A stretch of DNA of 64,000 nucleotides from contig OY754982.1 of NCBI GenBank assembly GCA_963576475.1, forward strand, positions 7,448,458 through 7,512,457. Reading direction: 5' to 3'. Below the pieces are notes generated by a model. That model made no database searches. It was not told the DNA's origin and was given only the letters and a program-made list of their open reading frames with translations. The position numbers were made by a program, and so were the translations under genes. Shown piece after piece: positions 54,838 through 64,000 of the stretch. Positions within the stretch are counted from its first letter, which is position 1; each line of letters opens with the position of its first letter. The stretch is from Molanna angustata. Lineage: Eukaryota; Arthropoda; Insecta; Trichoptera; Molannidae.

Positions 54838-54915
54838 ATGAATATGTCCTTGTTAAACAAGTACCTACATATATATCTTCCTACATTCCCTAAAATAAGC
54901 ATAAATGTTTGTATA
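54838..54915 (-). mobile_element. SINE family 2, tail fragment
   Basis: TCCTTGTTAAACAAGTACC, TCTTCCTACATTCCC and AATAAGCATAAATG match 35,187-35,270. The head is missing. Confidence 0.65.
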
Positions 54916-54944
54916 TTATATATTTAATTATGTATTATAGCTGT

Positions 54945-55590
54945 GAGGCACCGGCTTAGAATAGTGCTTCCACTCTTTTCTATTATTGTCCCGTAAGAGC
55001 CGGGTAATCGAAAATACAACAGGCAACAATAACATCTCACATAGTTCAGCAATGAAGTTCACCACCCATTCTGAATATAGTGCCTTTTTAGGTGAGACGA
55101 GACTGGTGTGTGGGTATACACAGATATCTTGTGCTCCCTTTTATAAGGCAATGCACTACCGCACACCTTTAGCTGGTTACCCCACATTGTGGGATACGCC
55201 GTGATGGTATGTATGAATGAATGAATGAATAATTATGTATTTATTTATTTATTTAGGAAACAACATTAGGTAATTGCAGCTATCAAATCATTTCTATTCA
55301 TTCATTCATACCACCGCGGCATTTGGGGTAACCAGCGACAGGTGTGCGGGTGTGGGTTACTCCATGAAAGGAGCTTAGACACACAGGCGTGTATTCTCAC
55401 ACAACAGTCTCGTCTCGCCTAAAAATACACTACGTTCAGAATGAGTTGTGAAACCTCATTGCTGAAAAATGCGGCGTGTTATGTTGCCTGTTGTATTTTG
55501 GATAACCCGGCTCTTACGGAATAGGTACCCGAAAACAGTGATAACAGAAAAGAGTGGAAGCACTATTCTAAGCCGATGCCTCACAGCGAA
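54945..55590. repeat. Inverted pair of repeat G, tail to tail
   Basis: Copy one (54,945-55,225, +) starts GTGAGGCACCGGCTTAGAAT, contains AGCCGGGTAATCGAAAATAC and ends TGGGATACGCCGTGATGG with (ATGA)n. Copy two (55,295-55,590) is its reverse complement. About 70 bp separate them. The shared 3' end suggests a SINE-like element mobilised by the LINE type at 53,580. Confidence 0.75.
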
Positions 55591-55629
55591 ACGTTTCTAT
55601 ATTTGATTATTTTAATAATTCTTAGACCC

Positions 55630-56345
55630 GCGACCTACGTAATGTTAAAGGAAGGTTTGAAATCTGTTCAAAAAAATATTAATACATATATGCATACATC
55701 TTGCACAGTCCTAGGTACCTAAACACTAACTCCTAACCTCACTGGAGTATTTAGTAATCTAAAGTTAGCAATTGCGTTGCAGAGACATTCCTAACTAAAT
55801 ACTAAATACTACGCCAAACTTAAGGTCGATGGCGTAGAATTTTACATTATTGTGTATGAAGAAAAGAGATAGATAGCTTATCTGACGTTTAAAATGTTTT
55901 TTTGCTAAAAAAACACAAACATATTTAACCAACTTCACACTTGACACTGACAGCTCGATGTCACGATTTTTTGAAATTCCATCGCATTTTCGGCATCTCG
56001 TATGGATCGCTGAATACTCTGTTTGGTATTTGATTTGCGAAAATTACCAAGTACGTGTTCAACGAAGCCGATAAAATCATCATCCACCAAAAAATCTTGT
56101 ATTTTAGAATTAAACAACTCGTAAGGTTCCTCGCCATCAACCTTACTTTTTGACAATAATTCGCAAATGTTAGTTTACGCCGATGCGCATGCGCTAAGTA
56201 TTTAAATACTATGTCTCTACAATGCAATTCTCATATAAAAACTTTGTAGCATCCTCCAGTTAGCAAGCCACGTGATCTCCTAACTTAAGTGAGCGACTGT
56301 GCAATGAAAACATGGTTAGTATTTAGACTTTAGTATTTAGGTAGG
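55630..56345 (-). mobile_element. DNA transposon-like element, copy 2
   Basis: Inverse copy of 42,371-43,290. The coding strip on the minus strand reads DDDFIGFVEHVLGNFRKSNT and IQRSIRDAENAMEFQK. It lacks the 160 bp next to the left terminus of copy 1 (42,390-42,545) and the small palindrome at 42,990-43,040. Confidence 0.65.
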
Positions 56346-56447
56346 ACTCTGTATTCGGACCATAATGTTTCCATCTGTATTTACACGTTTCGGGGAGCGC
56401 TACCTGTTTTTTCATGTGCCTTGAGAAAGAAGGGATTGCTTTGAAAT

Positions 56448-56635
56448 TTTTTTTATGAATACGTCCTTGTTAAACAAGTACATAATCCTTCTACGTTCCT
56501 TAAAATAAGCATAAATGCTTGTACTATAGGTGAACGCAATCGGTCAAGGCAAGATTCGAACTCGCGACCACTGGATTGCTAACCCAATGCGCTAACCGCT
56601 CTGCCATCGACCCATCTATGGAATTTCATTAAGGA
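56448..56635 (-). mobile_element. SINE family 2, full-length copy
   Basis: On the minus strand GATGGCAGAGCGGTTAGCGC, TTGGGTTAGCAATCCAGTGG and GAGTTCGAATCTTG form a tRNA-like head, followed by the family body and tail. Confidence 0.85.
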
Positions 56636-56639
56636 ATAC

Positions 56640-57510
56640 AAGCAGTTACAGAATATAAATATGTGTATAACTAATAACAATATACTAGTCTAAGTTTATC
56701 TGCAACCTTACAGTATTCACAATGTAGTTTGCAGAGTAATACAATAATTAATAAAATGCCATAAATGATAAAACATGTAAAAAAGTAATAAAAAATATCA
56801 TCCAGGAAATGAAATAGTTAAGAAAATGATTATACAAAACATTAGGGGGGCAAAAAATAATAATTATACAAAAATATAAGAATAGTTAATAATTGAAATT
56901 AAAAGCCATAATTCAATATTAGGTACAAGTGGTGTATGTTTATGTGTGTTATGTCATCGAGTGTTGTGGTGATAATTTTTGATTGAGTCGTATTTCATGT
57001 TTGAATGGTGCGTATGATTTGGAGAAGATGAGTGTGTGTGTGTGTCTGGGAAGGTTTTGTTGTATTCGTTGCACATTCTGTTAGTTGGGTTCCTAAATCC
57101 TGCATTTGTGTTTGAGGGGAGTTGAGGGGAGGAAGAGAAAATTATTTCGTAGGCATCTGAGTGGTGTATATAAAAATAGGTAATAAAAAAAGTGAATTGT
57201 AATAAATAAAATTGTTTGAATAAATAATGTTTATTTATAACACAAGCCACTAAAAAATAATAATTTTCCAACTGAATATTGGTAAAGATAACAAATATAG
57301 GTCGTTGATTTATCAATCTTGTTGCCAGCTAGTGGTTTTGCACTTATGATAATTCAAATTATTTTTTATTTGATTTATCTCTTTTTTTCGTATGATGTGC
57401 GTAAAGAAATACTGCGAAATTCGAGATAACATATTTTGCCTCTGAACAAAAATACCTTTGATATATTTTTATATTTTTTTTACTATCCAACTGTTGATTT
57501 GTTCAAGAGA
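56640..57510. other. No recognisable gene
   Basis: AT-rich with a short (GT)n at about 57,031-57,041. Confidence 0.5.
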
Positions 57511-57514
57511 ATTT

Positions 57515-57600
57515 TCGAAGTGAATCGGTCGAGGTAAGATATGAACCCGCATCCAGTGGATTACTAACACAGTGTCTGACCGATCTACCACCGACCGATC
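57515..57600 (-). mobile_element. SINE family 2, head only
   Basis: GAATCGGTCGAGGTAAGATA, AACCCGCATCCAGTGGATTA and ACCGATCTACCACCGACCGA follow the head order. The tail is missing. Confidence 0.55.
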
Positions 57601-57674
57601 TGTTATTATATAGCTGAAATTTTGAAGGTTTTAACCCTAACGGAAAAATGGTCAGGATACAATAAATACAACCT

Positions 57675-57906
57675 ACGGCCTTCGTGGCTTAGTTGGTTAG
57701 GTATTTGACTGCTGATCCAAGGGTCCCAGGTTCGATTTCCGGTGGAGACCCAGTTTTTAATTGTGTTTTCAGTCTGGATCTGTGAGACGATAAATATTGT
57801 AAGTCTCCAGAATGTGGCAACTTGTTATTGAGTGCGTGTTAAATAATTATTTGTCATAGCACCTGTTAGTTGCCCTAGAAGCTACATAAAATAAAATAAA
57901 ATAAAC
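57675..57906 (+). mobile_element. SINE family 1, full-length copy
   Basis: A box TGGCTTAGTTGG (57,685-57,696), B box GGTTCGATTTCC (57,729-57,740), then the body and GTTGCCCTAGAAGCTAC with an (AAAAT)n tail. Confidence 0.85.
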
Positions 57907-57959
57907 CTAAGAAAAAACATTTATATATTTGTGGATTCATTTATTTTATTTTTATTTTT

Positions 57960-58500
57960 TATTTTTATTTCAATTTACGGTTTGATAACCTTTTACACAT
58001 ACAAGTATACATAATATATTAAAAACAACAGAATTAAAAAAACACAAATAAATATATAATTTGAAAATAAAAAATGAATAACAATATAAAAAAGGTAAAA
58101 AAATGTAAAAATAATTAAAAATAATGAAAAAAATTAAAAAAAAATATGCAAAAAAAAACATGTGAAAAGAAAATTCAAAAATATGTAAAAAAATAAACAA
58201 AAAACATGTAAAAATATGTAAAAAAAAATAAACAAAAAACATGTAAAAAATAATGAAAATCATGTAACAAATATGTAAAAAATAAACAAAAAACGCAAAC
58301 AAAAAAATATATATGTAAAAAATAATGCAAAAACATGTAAAAAACGAAACAAAAATCATGTAAAAAATATGTAAAAAAAAACATGTATAAAACATGTAAA
58401 AAAATATGCAAAAAAAAAAACAAAAAACATGCAAAAAATATGTAAATAAAATGAAGAACATGTAAAAAATATGAATAAAAGTAAACATACATGCAAAAAT
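57960..58500. repeat. A-rich minisatellite
   Basis: Words of the form AAAAACATGTAAAAAAT recur with variable length from about 58,150 to 58,495. The long Phe/Ile/Tyr-rich frames on the minus strand are artefacts of this composition. Confidence 0.8.
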
Positions 58501-58574
58501 TTGTTTGTTTATTTATTTATTTACATATTTATATACTCATAAACGGAAATAATATTTTATTTAAATCATTCATT

Positions 58575-58806
58575 GATACCATCACGGCATATCACACAGT
58601 GTGGGGTGATCAGCGATAGGGCTATAAGGTTATGCGGGGTGACCAGCGGTTATGGGATATTATAGAAGAGTCAGGAACTCAGGCACCTACAGGGCTTACG
58701 ACCTGTTTACGTGATCACGTAAACCAGCCGATGACAGGTCGTTAGCCCTGTAGGTGCCTGAGTTCCTGGTTCTTCTATAATATCCCAACTTCGTCTCTAT
58801 TGAGAT
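58575..58806. mobile_element. LINE/SINE tail and compact FB palindrome
   Basis: 58,575-58,610 (ATACCATCACGGCATATC) is a reversed LINE-type tail. 58,654-58,786 is a palindrome with GGGATATTATAGAAGA and GGAACTCAGGCACCTACAGG arms about 60 bp long, meeting at TTTACGTGATCACGTAAA. TCTCTATTGAGA closes its right side. Confidence 0.8.
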
Positions 58807-58859
58807 GTTATTGTCAATAAAAAAATATATATATTGATAGTACACAAACATTTGTACAT

Positions 58860-59590
58860 ATTTAGGTTAAGTAAGTAACGCCCCACTAGGCTAAACCTGT
58901 TCTGGGGCTGTTACTTTTATACAATAGTGTATACAAATTATTTACACACAGAGGATACATAATATATAAGGTACACAAAGGTTAAATGTTACATTTAAGC
59001 TTTTTAAAAAAAGATTAAGAATTAAAGTTTTAGATTAAATAATCGAAATTAAATATAGGAAATAAAAGTATATAAGTCAGATACAGACAACCTCCTCAGC
59101 ATAGAGCCTGCCCGAAGCAATTAACCATTTTTTTGTAAAAATTTTAAAGGAATTTTGGTATGTGGTGTGGGGTATTCCCACACACAATATTAAGTATTAT
59201 TATTTTTAACTTATACACTTACATTATTATTAATAATATGCATTTATTTACTAATTTTACATCGTTTTTAGAAAGCGAGCGTCAAAATAATGTTTAAAAA
59301 TGTCATTTTAATATATCAAAAATGTAGGGACCATTATAATTATCAACCCATCCAACTAATCCAGTTAATGATAAAATATTTCAACATTTCTACAAACCGT
59401 TTGACATTTTGAATATCGATAGTCTTTTAAAAATTTAAATAAACCATTATTAAGTATCGATTATTATTTTTTTATTTAAATTTAATATTAGGTACAGTAG
59501 TCTACCGTGTTAGAAGAGGTCGGGCTTGGAAACACTTGCAACGCCGCAGATATCTGAAATTTACGGAAAAAGTAGTTGTACATATGTACT
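58860..59590. other. AT-rich; possible LINE 3' UTR
   Basis: 58,880-58,925 (CTAGGCTAAACCTGTTCTGG) resembles 37,200-37,225 in the 3' UTR of the LINE at 37,045. The rest holds nothing I recognise. Confidence 0.35.
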
Positions 59591-59599
59591 ATATCAGTC

Positions 59600-60600
59600 T
59601 TTCTTATTTATTTAACACTTTTTGTACAAACATACAATATTAAAAATGGCGGACTTATTGCCTGGAGGCAATATTTCTTCCAGTCAACCATCTGAGAAAA
59701 AAAGTAACATGAACAAATTAAGTTTCGGCATAATATACGACATAACATTTTACATAATATAAAAACACTTACACAAATATAACTACATTTAACCAAAAAG
59801 AAGAAAACGAAAGTAAAAGCAGAGGATGAGGAGTGATCTAAAGGGATAGTGTGTGGGATGGTTAGTGTGTACGTTGGTTAGGGTATAGAGAAGAAGAAAG
59901 AGCGATTAAGGCGAGATTTAAAGGTTGAAAGTGATGGGGCAGTTCTAATGTCCTTAGCTAAATTGTTCCATAACCGAGCAGCATGAATGGTAAAAGAAGA
60001 TGAATCTTCTTCTTTCCCCTTAGCGCTTTTGTCCCGTTTCTATCGGGGTACGCTTTAATAATGATCCTGGAATTGGCGAGTCTGGTTATTACATTGAAAC
60101 GACTGCCATCTGACCTTCGTAACCCTTAGAAAGGGGAACCAGACAAATTGGATCATGACTACACATAGCTAGTGATATAAATCCGCACATAGATTTTTTA
60201 AAAATCCAGAGGTGTGTGCCCCGCCTGGATTCGAACCGTCGACCTCACACATGTGAGGCGACGACCTTACCGCTGGGCTATCACCGCTCGGTAAAAGAAG
60301 ATGAATAATATTTAGTAATGTGAGGTGGGATGGCGAGGGTTCTTTCTTCTCTAGACTGATGTGAGAGTCCATGAGAGGCCAACAGTTGGAATCATTCTCT
60401 CATAGGGGACATTCTGATTGTTATTGTTAAAACAATAAACAGGAGACCGAGGGAGTGCTGATCTCGGTGGATGGGAAGGGAAGCCATTTAAGTGGATTGC
60501 GAGGGTAGGATCGTATTTTGCGGAGGTTAAATATGAATCGTATGCAGACATTTTGCATAGTCAAGAATAGGGAGAAGGAAAGTTTGTGCGAGTTTTATTT
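59600..60600 (-). pseudogene. LINE family A C-terminal fragment, interrupted by a SINE
   Basis: The minus strand follows the copy at 26,985-27,690 (GTCTGCATACGATTCAT, CTAGAGAAGAAAGAACCCTC, TGCTCGGTTATGGAACAATT and the GGCAATAAGTCCGCCA end). A SINE at 60,006-60,289 splits it. Confidence 0.75.
60006..60289 (-). mobile_element. SINE family 3, full length, 17-bp target duplication
   Basis: GGTAAAAGAAGATGAAT flanks it at 59,989-60,005 and 60,290-60,306. On the minus strand the A box TAGCCCAGCGGTAAGG (60,280-60,265) and the B box GGTTCGAATCC (60,237-60,227) form the tRNA-derived head. The body holds TCACTAGCTATGTGTAG and the end is GCTAAGGGGAAAGAAGAAG. The paralogous LINE at about 27,300 is uninterrupted here. 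Confidence 0.92.
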
Positions 60601-60609
60601 TAATATTAG

Positions 60610-60985
60610 TTTGTAGGAATAATCAATATTGTATTCCATTAAAATAATAAGTATTAAATAAAGTACCTAAATTATTGCACTGTATTAGAGCCACCATATA
60701 TTCAATAAATCAATGTAAGTAATCGCTCAATATCTTTTGATTTCTGACTTAATAATTACCTGTGTTTTATTCTTATCTATATGTACGTAGTACTGTGCTG
60801 GGTAAATACCTACACAGATATTACAATACCTTCGCTTGAAGATAGGCGAACAGGTTAAAATAAAGGCCTACATATACCGGCACAGCCTATCCTGGGTGAC
60901 CGCCGACAGGTTCATCTAACCTGATCGGCAACACAACCCGGTAACCACGGTAACCAAAAACAGGTAACTTGGTAACCCGAGCGCC
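60610..60985. other. No recognisable gene
   Basis: AT-rich; nothing recognised. Confidence 0.5.
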
Positions 60986-60989
60986 AATA

Positions 60990-61325
60990 GAGGAAAATAT
61001 CTGAATAAGCCAACCAGTTGTCAACAGTTGAGTATAAAATTTGTTTGATGGTGTTCAATACCTTAGTGTGAGTGGTCCAATAAAGTGTAATATATTCCAT
61101 CTAGATTTCCGAAGTGCGTATTCTCTAAAGGCCTGAAAACAGCTTTGTGTCGTAGAGCAACGCAAGACTAAATTATCAGCGCCCTCATAATATTCCTGAA
61201 TCATCAAACGGAGTTATAAAAATTATAATTTTAGTGCTATTGTGTTGTGCGAAACGACAAAAAAATCTTCCGCGAATAATCGAATAAAAAACATGTTAAA
61301 AAACAGTGAATATCGAGGTACGTGG
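60990..61325 (+). other. Candidate promoter and first exon
   Basis: TATAAA lies at about 61,032. About 30 nt downstream comes an AT/CA start-like stretch, and AATATCGAG followed by GTACGT at about 61,317 gives a 5' splice site. There is no long frame. Weak; could be chance. Confidence 0.2.
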
Positions 61326-61659
61326 TATATGCATTTCACTAATATTTCGTCTCATCATCATCGTCTTCATCTGAAGATGGCGCAAGCTTTATAGAAATTT
61401 TACATTTTATGACGAGTTTATAATGAAAAATTGTTTCGATTTTGAATGCTGACATCTTTATGCAATGGCGACAACTAGTTGATATTGAGTTTTAATTAAC
61501 ACGGCTGTGTTGAATTTTATAGTAGTTTAATGCATAGCTCGTTCATCTACAGAAGGTTTGAAAATTAATTTATAAGTAAAAACAAAAAATAATGTTTATA
61601 TTTAGTGGATCGATTAAAAAAAAGTAAGCTGTGTATCGAAAAACTGTTTATTAATTATT

Positions 61660-62480
61660 AAAATACACAAAATCATCTTCTTCGGAGAAAATTAAATATG
61701 GGGTGCCACAGGGGTCAGTTTTGGGGCCCATTCTTTTCTTTTTATATATTAAAAAGCTTGATGATATAATAGAAAATGAAGGTTTTTATTCATATGCTTA
61801 TGCTGACGATCGCCTCATTGTGAAATTTTGCGCTGCCGAAAACAGGGATAGTCTTGTGAATGATACCGTTGGTTGCATTGGAAAAATTGCTGCCTGGATG
61901 TCGCTCTATAAGCTAAAATTAAACCCAACGAAAACTGAGTTTATGTTGGTAGTTTCACCGCGACGATAGCATCTCATTGAAAATACTCCGATTAACATCA
62001 ATGGAGAAGAACTTACATCATCAAATATCTTCAAATTTCTAGGCGTCCACCTGGACAACAAACTATCGCCGGACTTGCAAATCTCAAAAACGGTTAGCTC
62101 TTGTTTCTTTCATCTGAGGCAATTGAAAAGTATCCGCCGGAGCTTACCCAAAAACGAAGCTAAAACGCTTATTAATGCATTTGTGGTGTCACGGCTAGAT
62201 TACTGTAATGCTATTTATGCGGGTTTGCCAAAGTATCAGCTTGATATATTACAAATAGTTTTCAACGCAGCTGCGAGGTTGATATATGGAGCCGACAAAA
62301 GATGTCACATAACACCTCTTCTTAACGAACTGCACTGGTTGAGATGTCCAGAACGAGTGGACTATAAGATATGCCTGATGGTGTTTAAAGCTCTGAACGA
62401 CTTGGCTCCACACTACATTCAGGAATTGTGTTCCATCGGGGAGGCAGTTTACGCTGAGATCGTCTGAATCACAGAGTACC
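61660..62480 (+). pseudogene. CR1/L2-type LINE reverse transcriptase, 3' half
   Basis: One frame runs from about 61,690 to 62,467 with a single TAG at 61,967-61,969. It reads YGVPQGSVLGPILFFLYI, SYAYADDRLIVKF (catalytic YADD intact), KLKLNPTKTEFMLV, the stop, then FKFLGVHLDNKL, FFHLRQLKSIRRSLP, SRLDYCNAIYAGLP, AAARLIYGADKR, LHWLRCPERVDYK and ICLMVFKALNDLAPHYIQEL. It is the best CR1-type piece in the window. The endonuclease and RT N-terminus are missing. 62,480-62,700 is a 3' UTR-like stretch. Confidence 0.85.
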
Positions 62481-62699
62481 AACTCTTTAAAAGAATTGGC
62501 AGAGATTTATTGGACGTGTGTGACTTTGCTCCGTCCTGCTGGAACCATGTTCTTTGGCTATAGCCAGGATAGTTTTGCAGTTCAAGCACCATGAAGTCGT
62601 CTTATATCTCCACATAACGCTCTGAAAACAAATATAAACGTTCTTTTGAGACACCTTGTATAACAATCTTCATTAAAAGTATAGGAAATGCAATAATAT

Positions 62700-62948
<249 letters not shown>

Positions 62949-62949
62949 A

Positions 62950-63440
62950 AGCGGAAGCACTGAACTCTGATTAATGTAATCTTAGATTTGAAGGAAGTGA
63001 ATGATTAATTATTTGTGTAAATGAACGTAAATTAGTTCAAGTTGTGTGAACTGAGTTTAAATTAAGGCGCTAAGGCCATAATAAACAACCTTCAACCATG
63101 GATTTATTGAATACTAATTTTTAAAAATGAGTTAAATAAACCATTGATTTTATTTTCAGAAATAAATGTGATTTATCATTTTTTCATTAATTTATCTTTT
63201 GTCAATAATACTCAAGTAAGTTAAAATGAATACTTATTTGCCTTCAGAGAGAAATTTTAAAATCATAATGTTACAATTCATTTAAGAACAAACCTTACAA
63301 TGGTATATGAGGACCTGCATGCTGTAGCGGCGTAGCAGTCGTCGTTGATATGTAAGTATTGGTCAAACAGTGTTTGATTACTGCTGACACAAGAGAAGAA
63401 GACAATGATATAGCATAAATCATCAATTTTAGCAAATTTT
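62950..63440. other. No recognisable gene
   Basis: AT-rich; nothing recognised. Confidence 0.5.
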
Positions 63441-63444
63441 TAAC

Positions 63445-63770
63445 ATCTCAATATATAGACTAAGTTGGAATATTTTAGAAGAACCATGAACTCAAGGCAC
63501 CTACAAGGCATACGACATTTCATTGGCTCGTTTACGTGCTTCGCTTTATGCACTTGCGCAATGTTCACCAATTATGCCTTCTCATTGAGTTCCCTTATCA
63601 ACTCTATTTTGAAAGTTCTATATATTTTAATAATGAGTAACAGATCGTTTGAAAATAGGACAATATGTAATATTGCCATATATGAAGTAACGAAGAAACC
63701 TTTTTTGTAACGCCATCTATTGAGAAGTTGGTTTATTTGTAAACAATGAAAGCAACAGTCCTAATACATT
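63445..63770 (+). mobile_element. Fold-back family FB, long single-arm copy
   Basis: Starting ATCTCAATATATAGAC, it continues TTTTAGAAGAACCATGAACT, CACTTGCGCAATGTTCACC, TTATGCCTTCTCATTGAG and TGTAACGCCATCTATTGAG. It is the inverse of 30,420-30,690. Confidence 0.7.
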
Positions 63771-63774
63771 CAGC

Positions 63775-64000
63775 TACAGTTTTAGTTTCACTTATTATTT
63801 GACACTAGGGGCTCCGCCCCTGATCGCTTTGCGGCTCAACCCCTTACAGGCGCTTTGCACCTTTTTTGTCACAATCCACTCCTTTGCGCATCGATCCAAT
63901 TCAGCTAGAAAAATGTGCCACAATACTCCACGTTTTCCCGCCATCCATCCAGAATGCTTGTAGTTGCTACATATGCACAGTTTTAAGATATTGAGAGGCA
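63775..64000. other. GC-richer end of window, no call
   Basis: CTAGGGGCTCCGCCCCTGAT at about 63,807 is a small GC-rich hairpin. I recognise no gene. Confidence 0.4.

Noticed and set aside
57970..58492. 105- and 172-residue Phe-rich minus-strand frames
   Set aside because: They read an A-rich minisatellite in two frames; no domain or codon bias.
60990..61325. Confident promoter call
   Set aside because: A TATAAA and a GTACGT donor are expected by chance in AT-rich DNA; kept only as a low-confidence candidate.

Overview
The window looks like intergenic or intronic DNA from an insect nuclear genome, most likely a moth or butterfly. This is inferred from an AT-rich background, many RTE-type and CR1/L2-type non-LTR retrotransposon tails, tRNA-derived SINEs, a mariner element and Penelope-like fragments. 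I found no convincing host protein-coding gene. Almost every translatable stretch is a piece of a transposable element. Nothing was searched against a database, so family names rest on motifs I could read.

Layout. 0-1.4 kb: retroelement scraps, a tandem duplication and a Penelope-like GIY-YIG remnant. 1,461-8,177: a structurally complete Ty3/gypsy LTR retrotransposon on the minus strand, with 620-bp LTRs, a 4-bp target duplication, gag and pol. Its pol lacks the reverse transcriptase core and has one stop in integrase. It sits inside an older RTE-type LINE fragment. 8.2-18 kb: LINE scraps, a second Penelope-like fragment, SINEs, an inverted-repeat element and (AAAT)n tracts. 18.2-19.3 kb: a 1.07-kb terminal-inverted-repeat DNA element with a SINE inside. 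20-25.4 kb: a palindromic MITE and a cluster of RTE-type LINE insertions, two with clear target duplications. 25.9-29.5 kb: retroelement fragments separated by (AAAT)n, Penelope-like direct repeats with a hammerhead-like core, and a CR1/L2 fragment. 33.3-34.6 kb: a mariner element with intact TIRs and catalytic residues but one nonsense codon. 36-41 kb: two large palindromes, a LINE with a poly(A) tail, tandem repeats and a small LINE insertion with target duplications. 42-64 kb: inverted copies of a DNA element, fold-back elements, SINEs, long microsatellites and a CR1-type LINE.

How the parts relate. The non-LTR elements encode endonuclease and reverse transcriptase pieces of the kind that mobilise SINEs. 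Several SINE and LINE ends share 3' tail sequence, and clean target duplications show that such insertions occurred here. The LTR element has a TATA box, poly(A) signal, primer-binding site, Gag, protease, RNase H and integrase remnants, but would need reverse transcriptase in trans. The most interesting items are the LTR element with the RT-core deletion and a tRNA-like Pol III module in its U5, a palindromic SINE dimer that carries its own 16-bp target duplication, a fold-back family present as single arms and palindromes, and hammerhead-like cores beside Penelope-like remnants.
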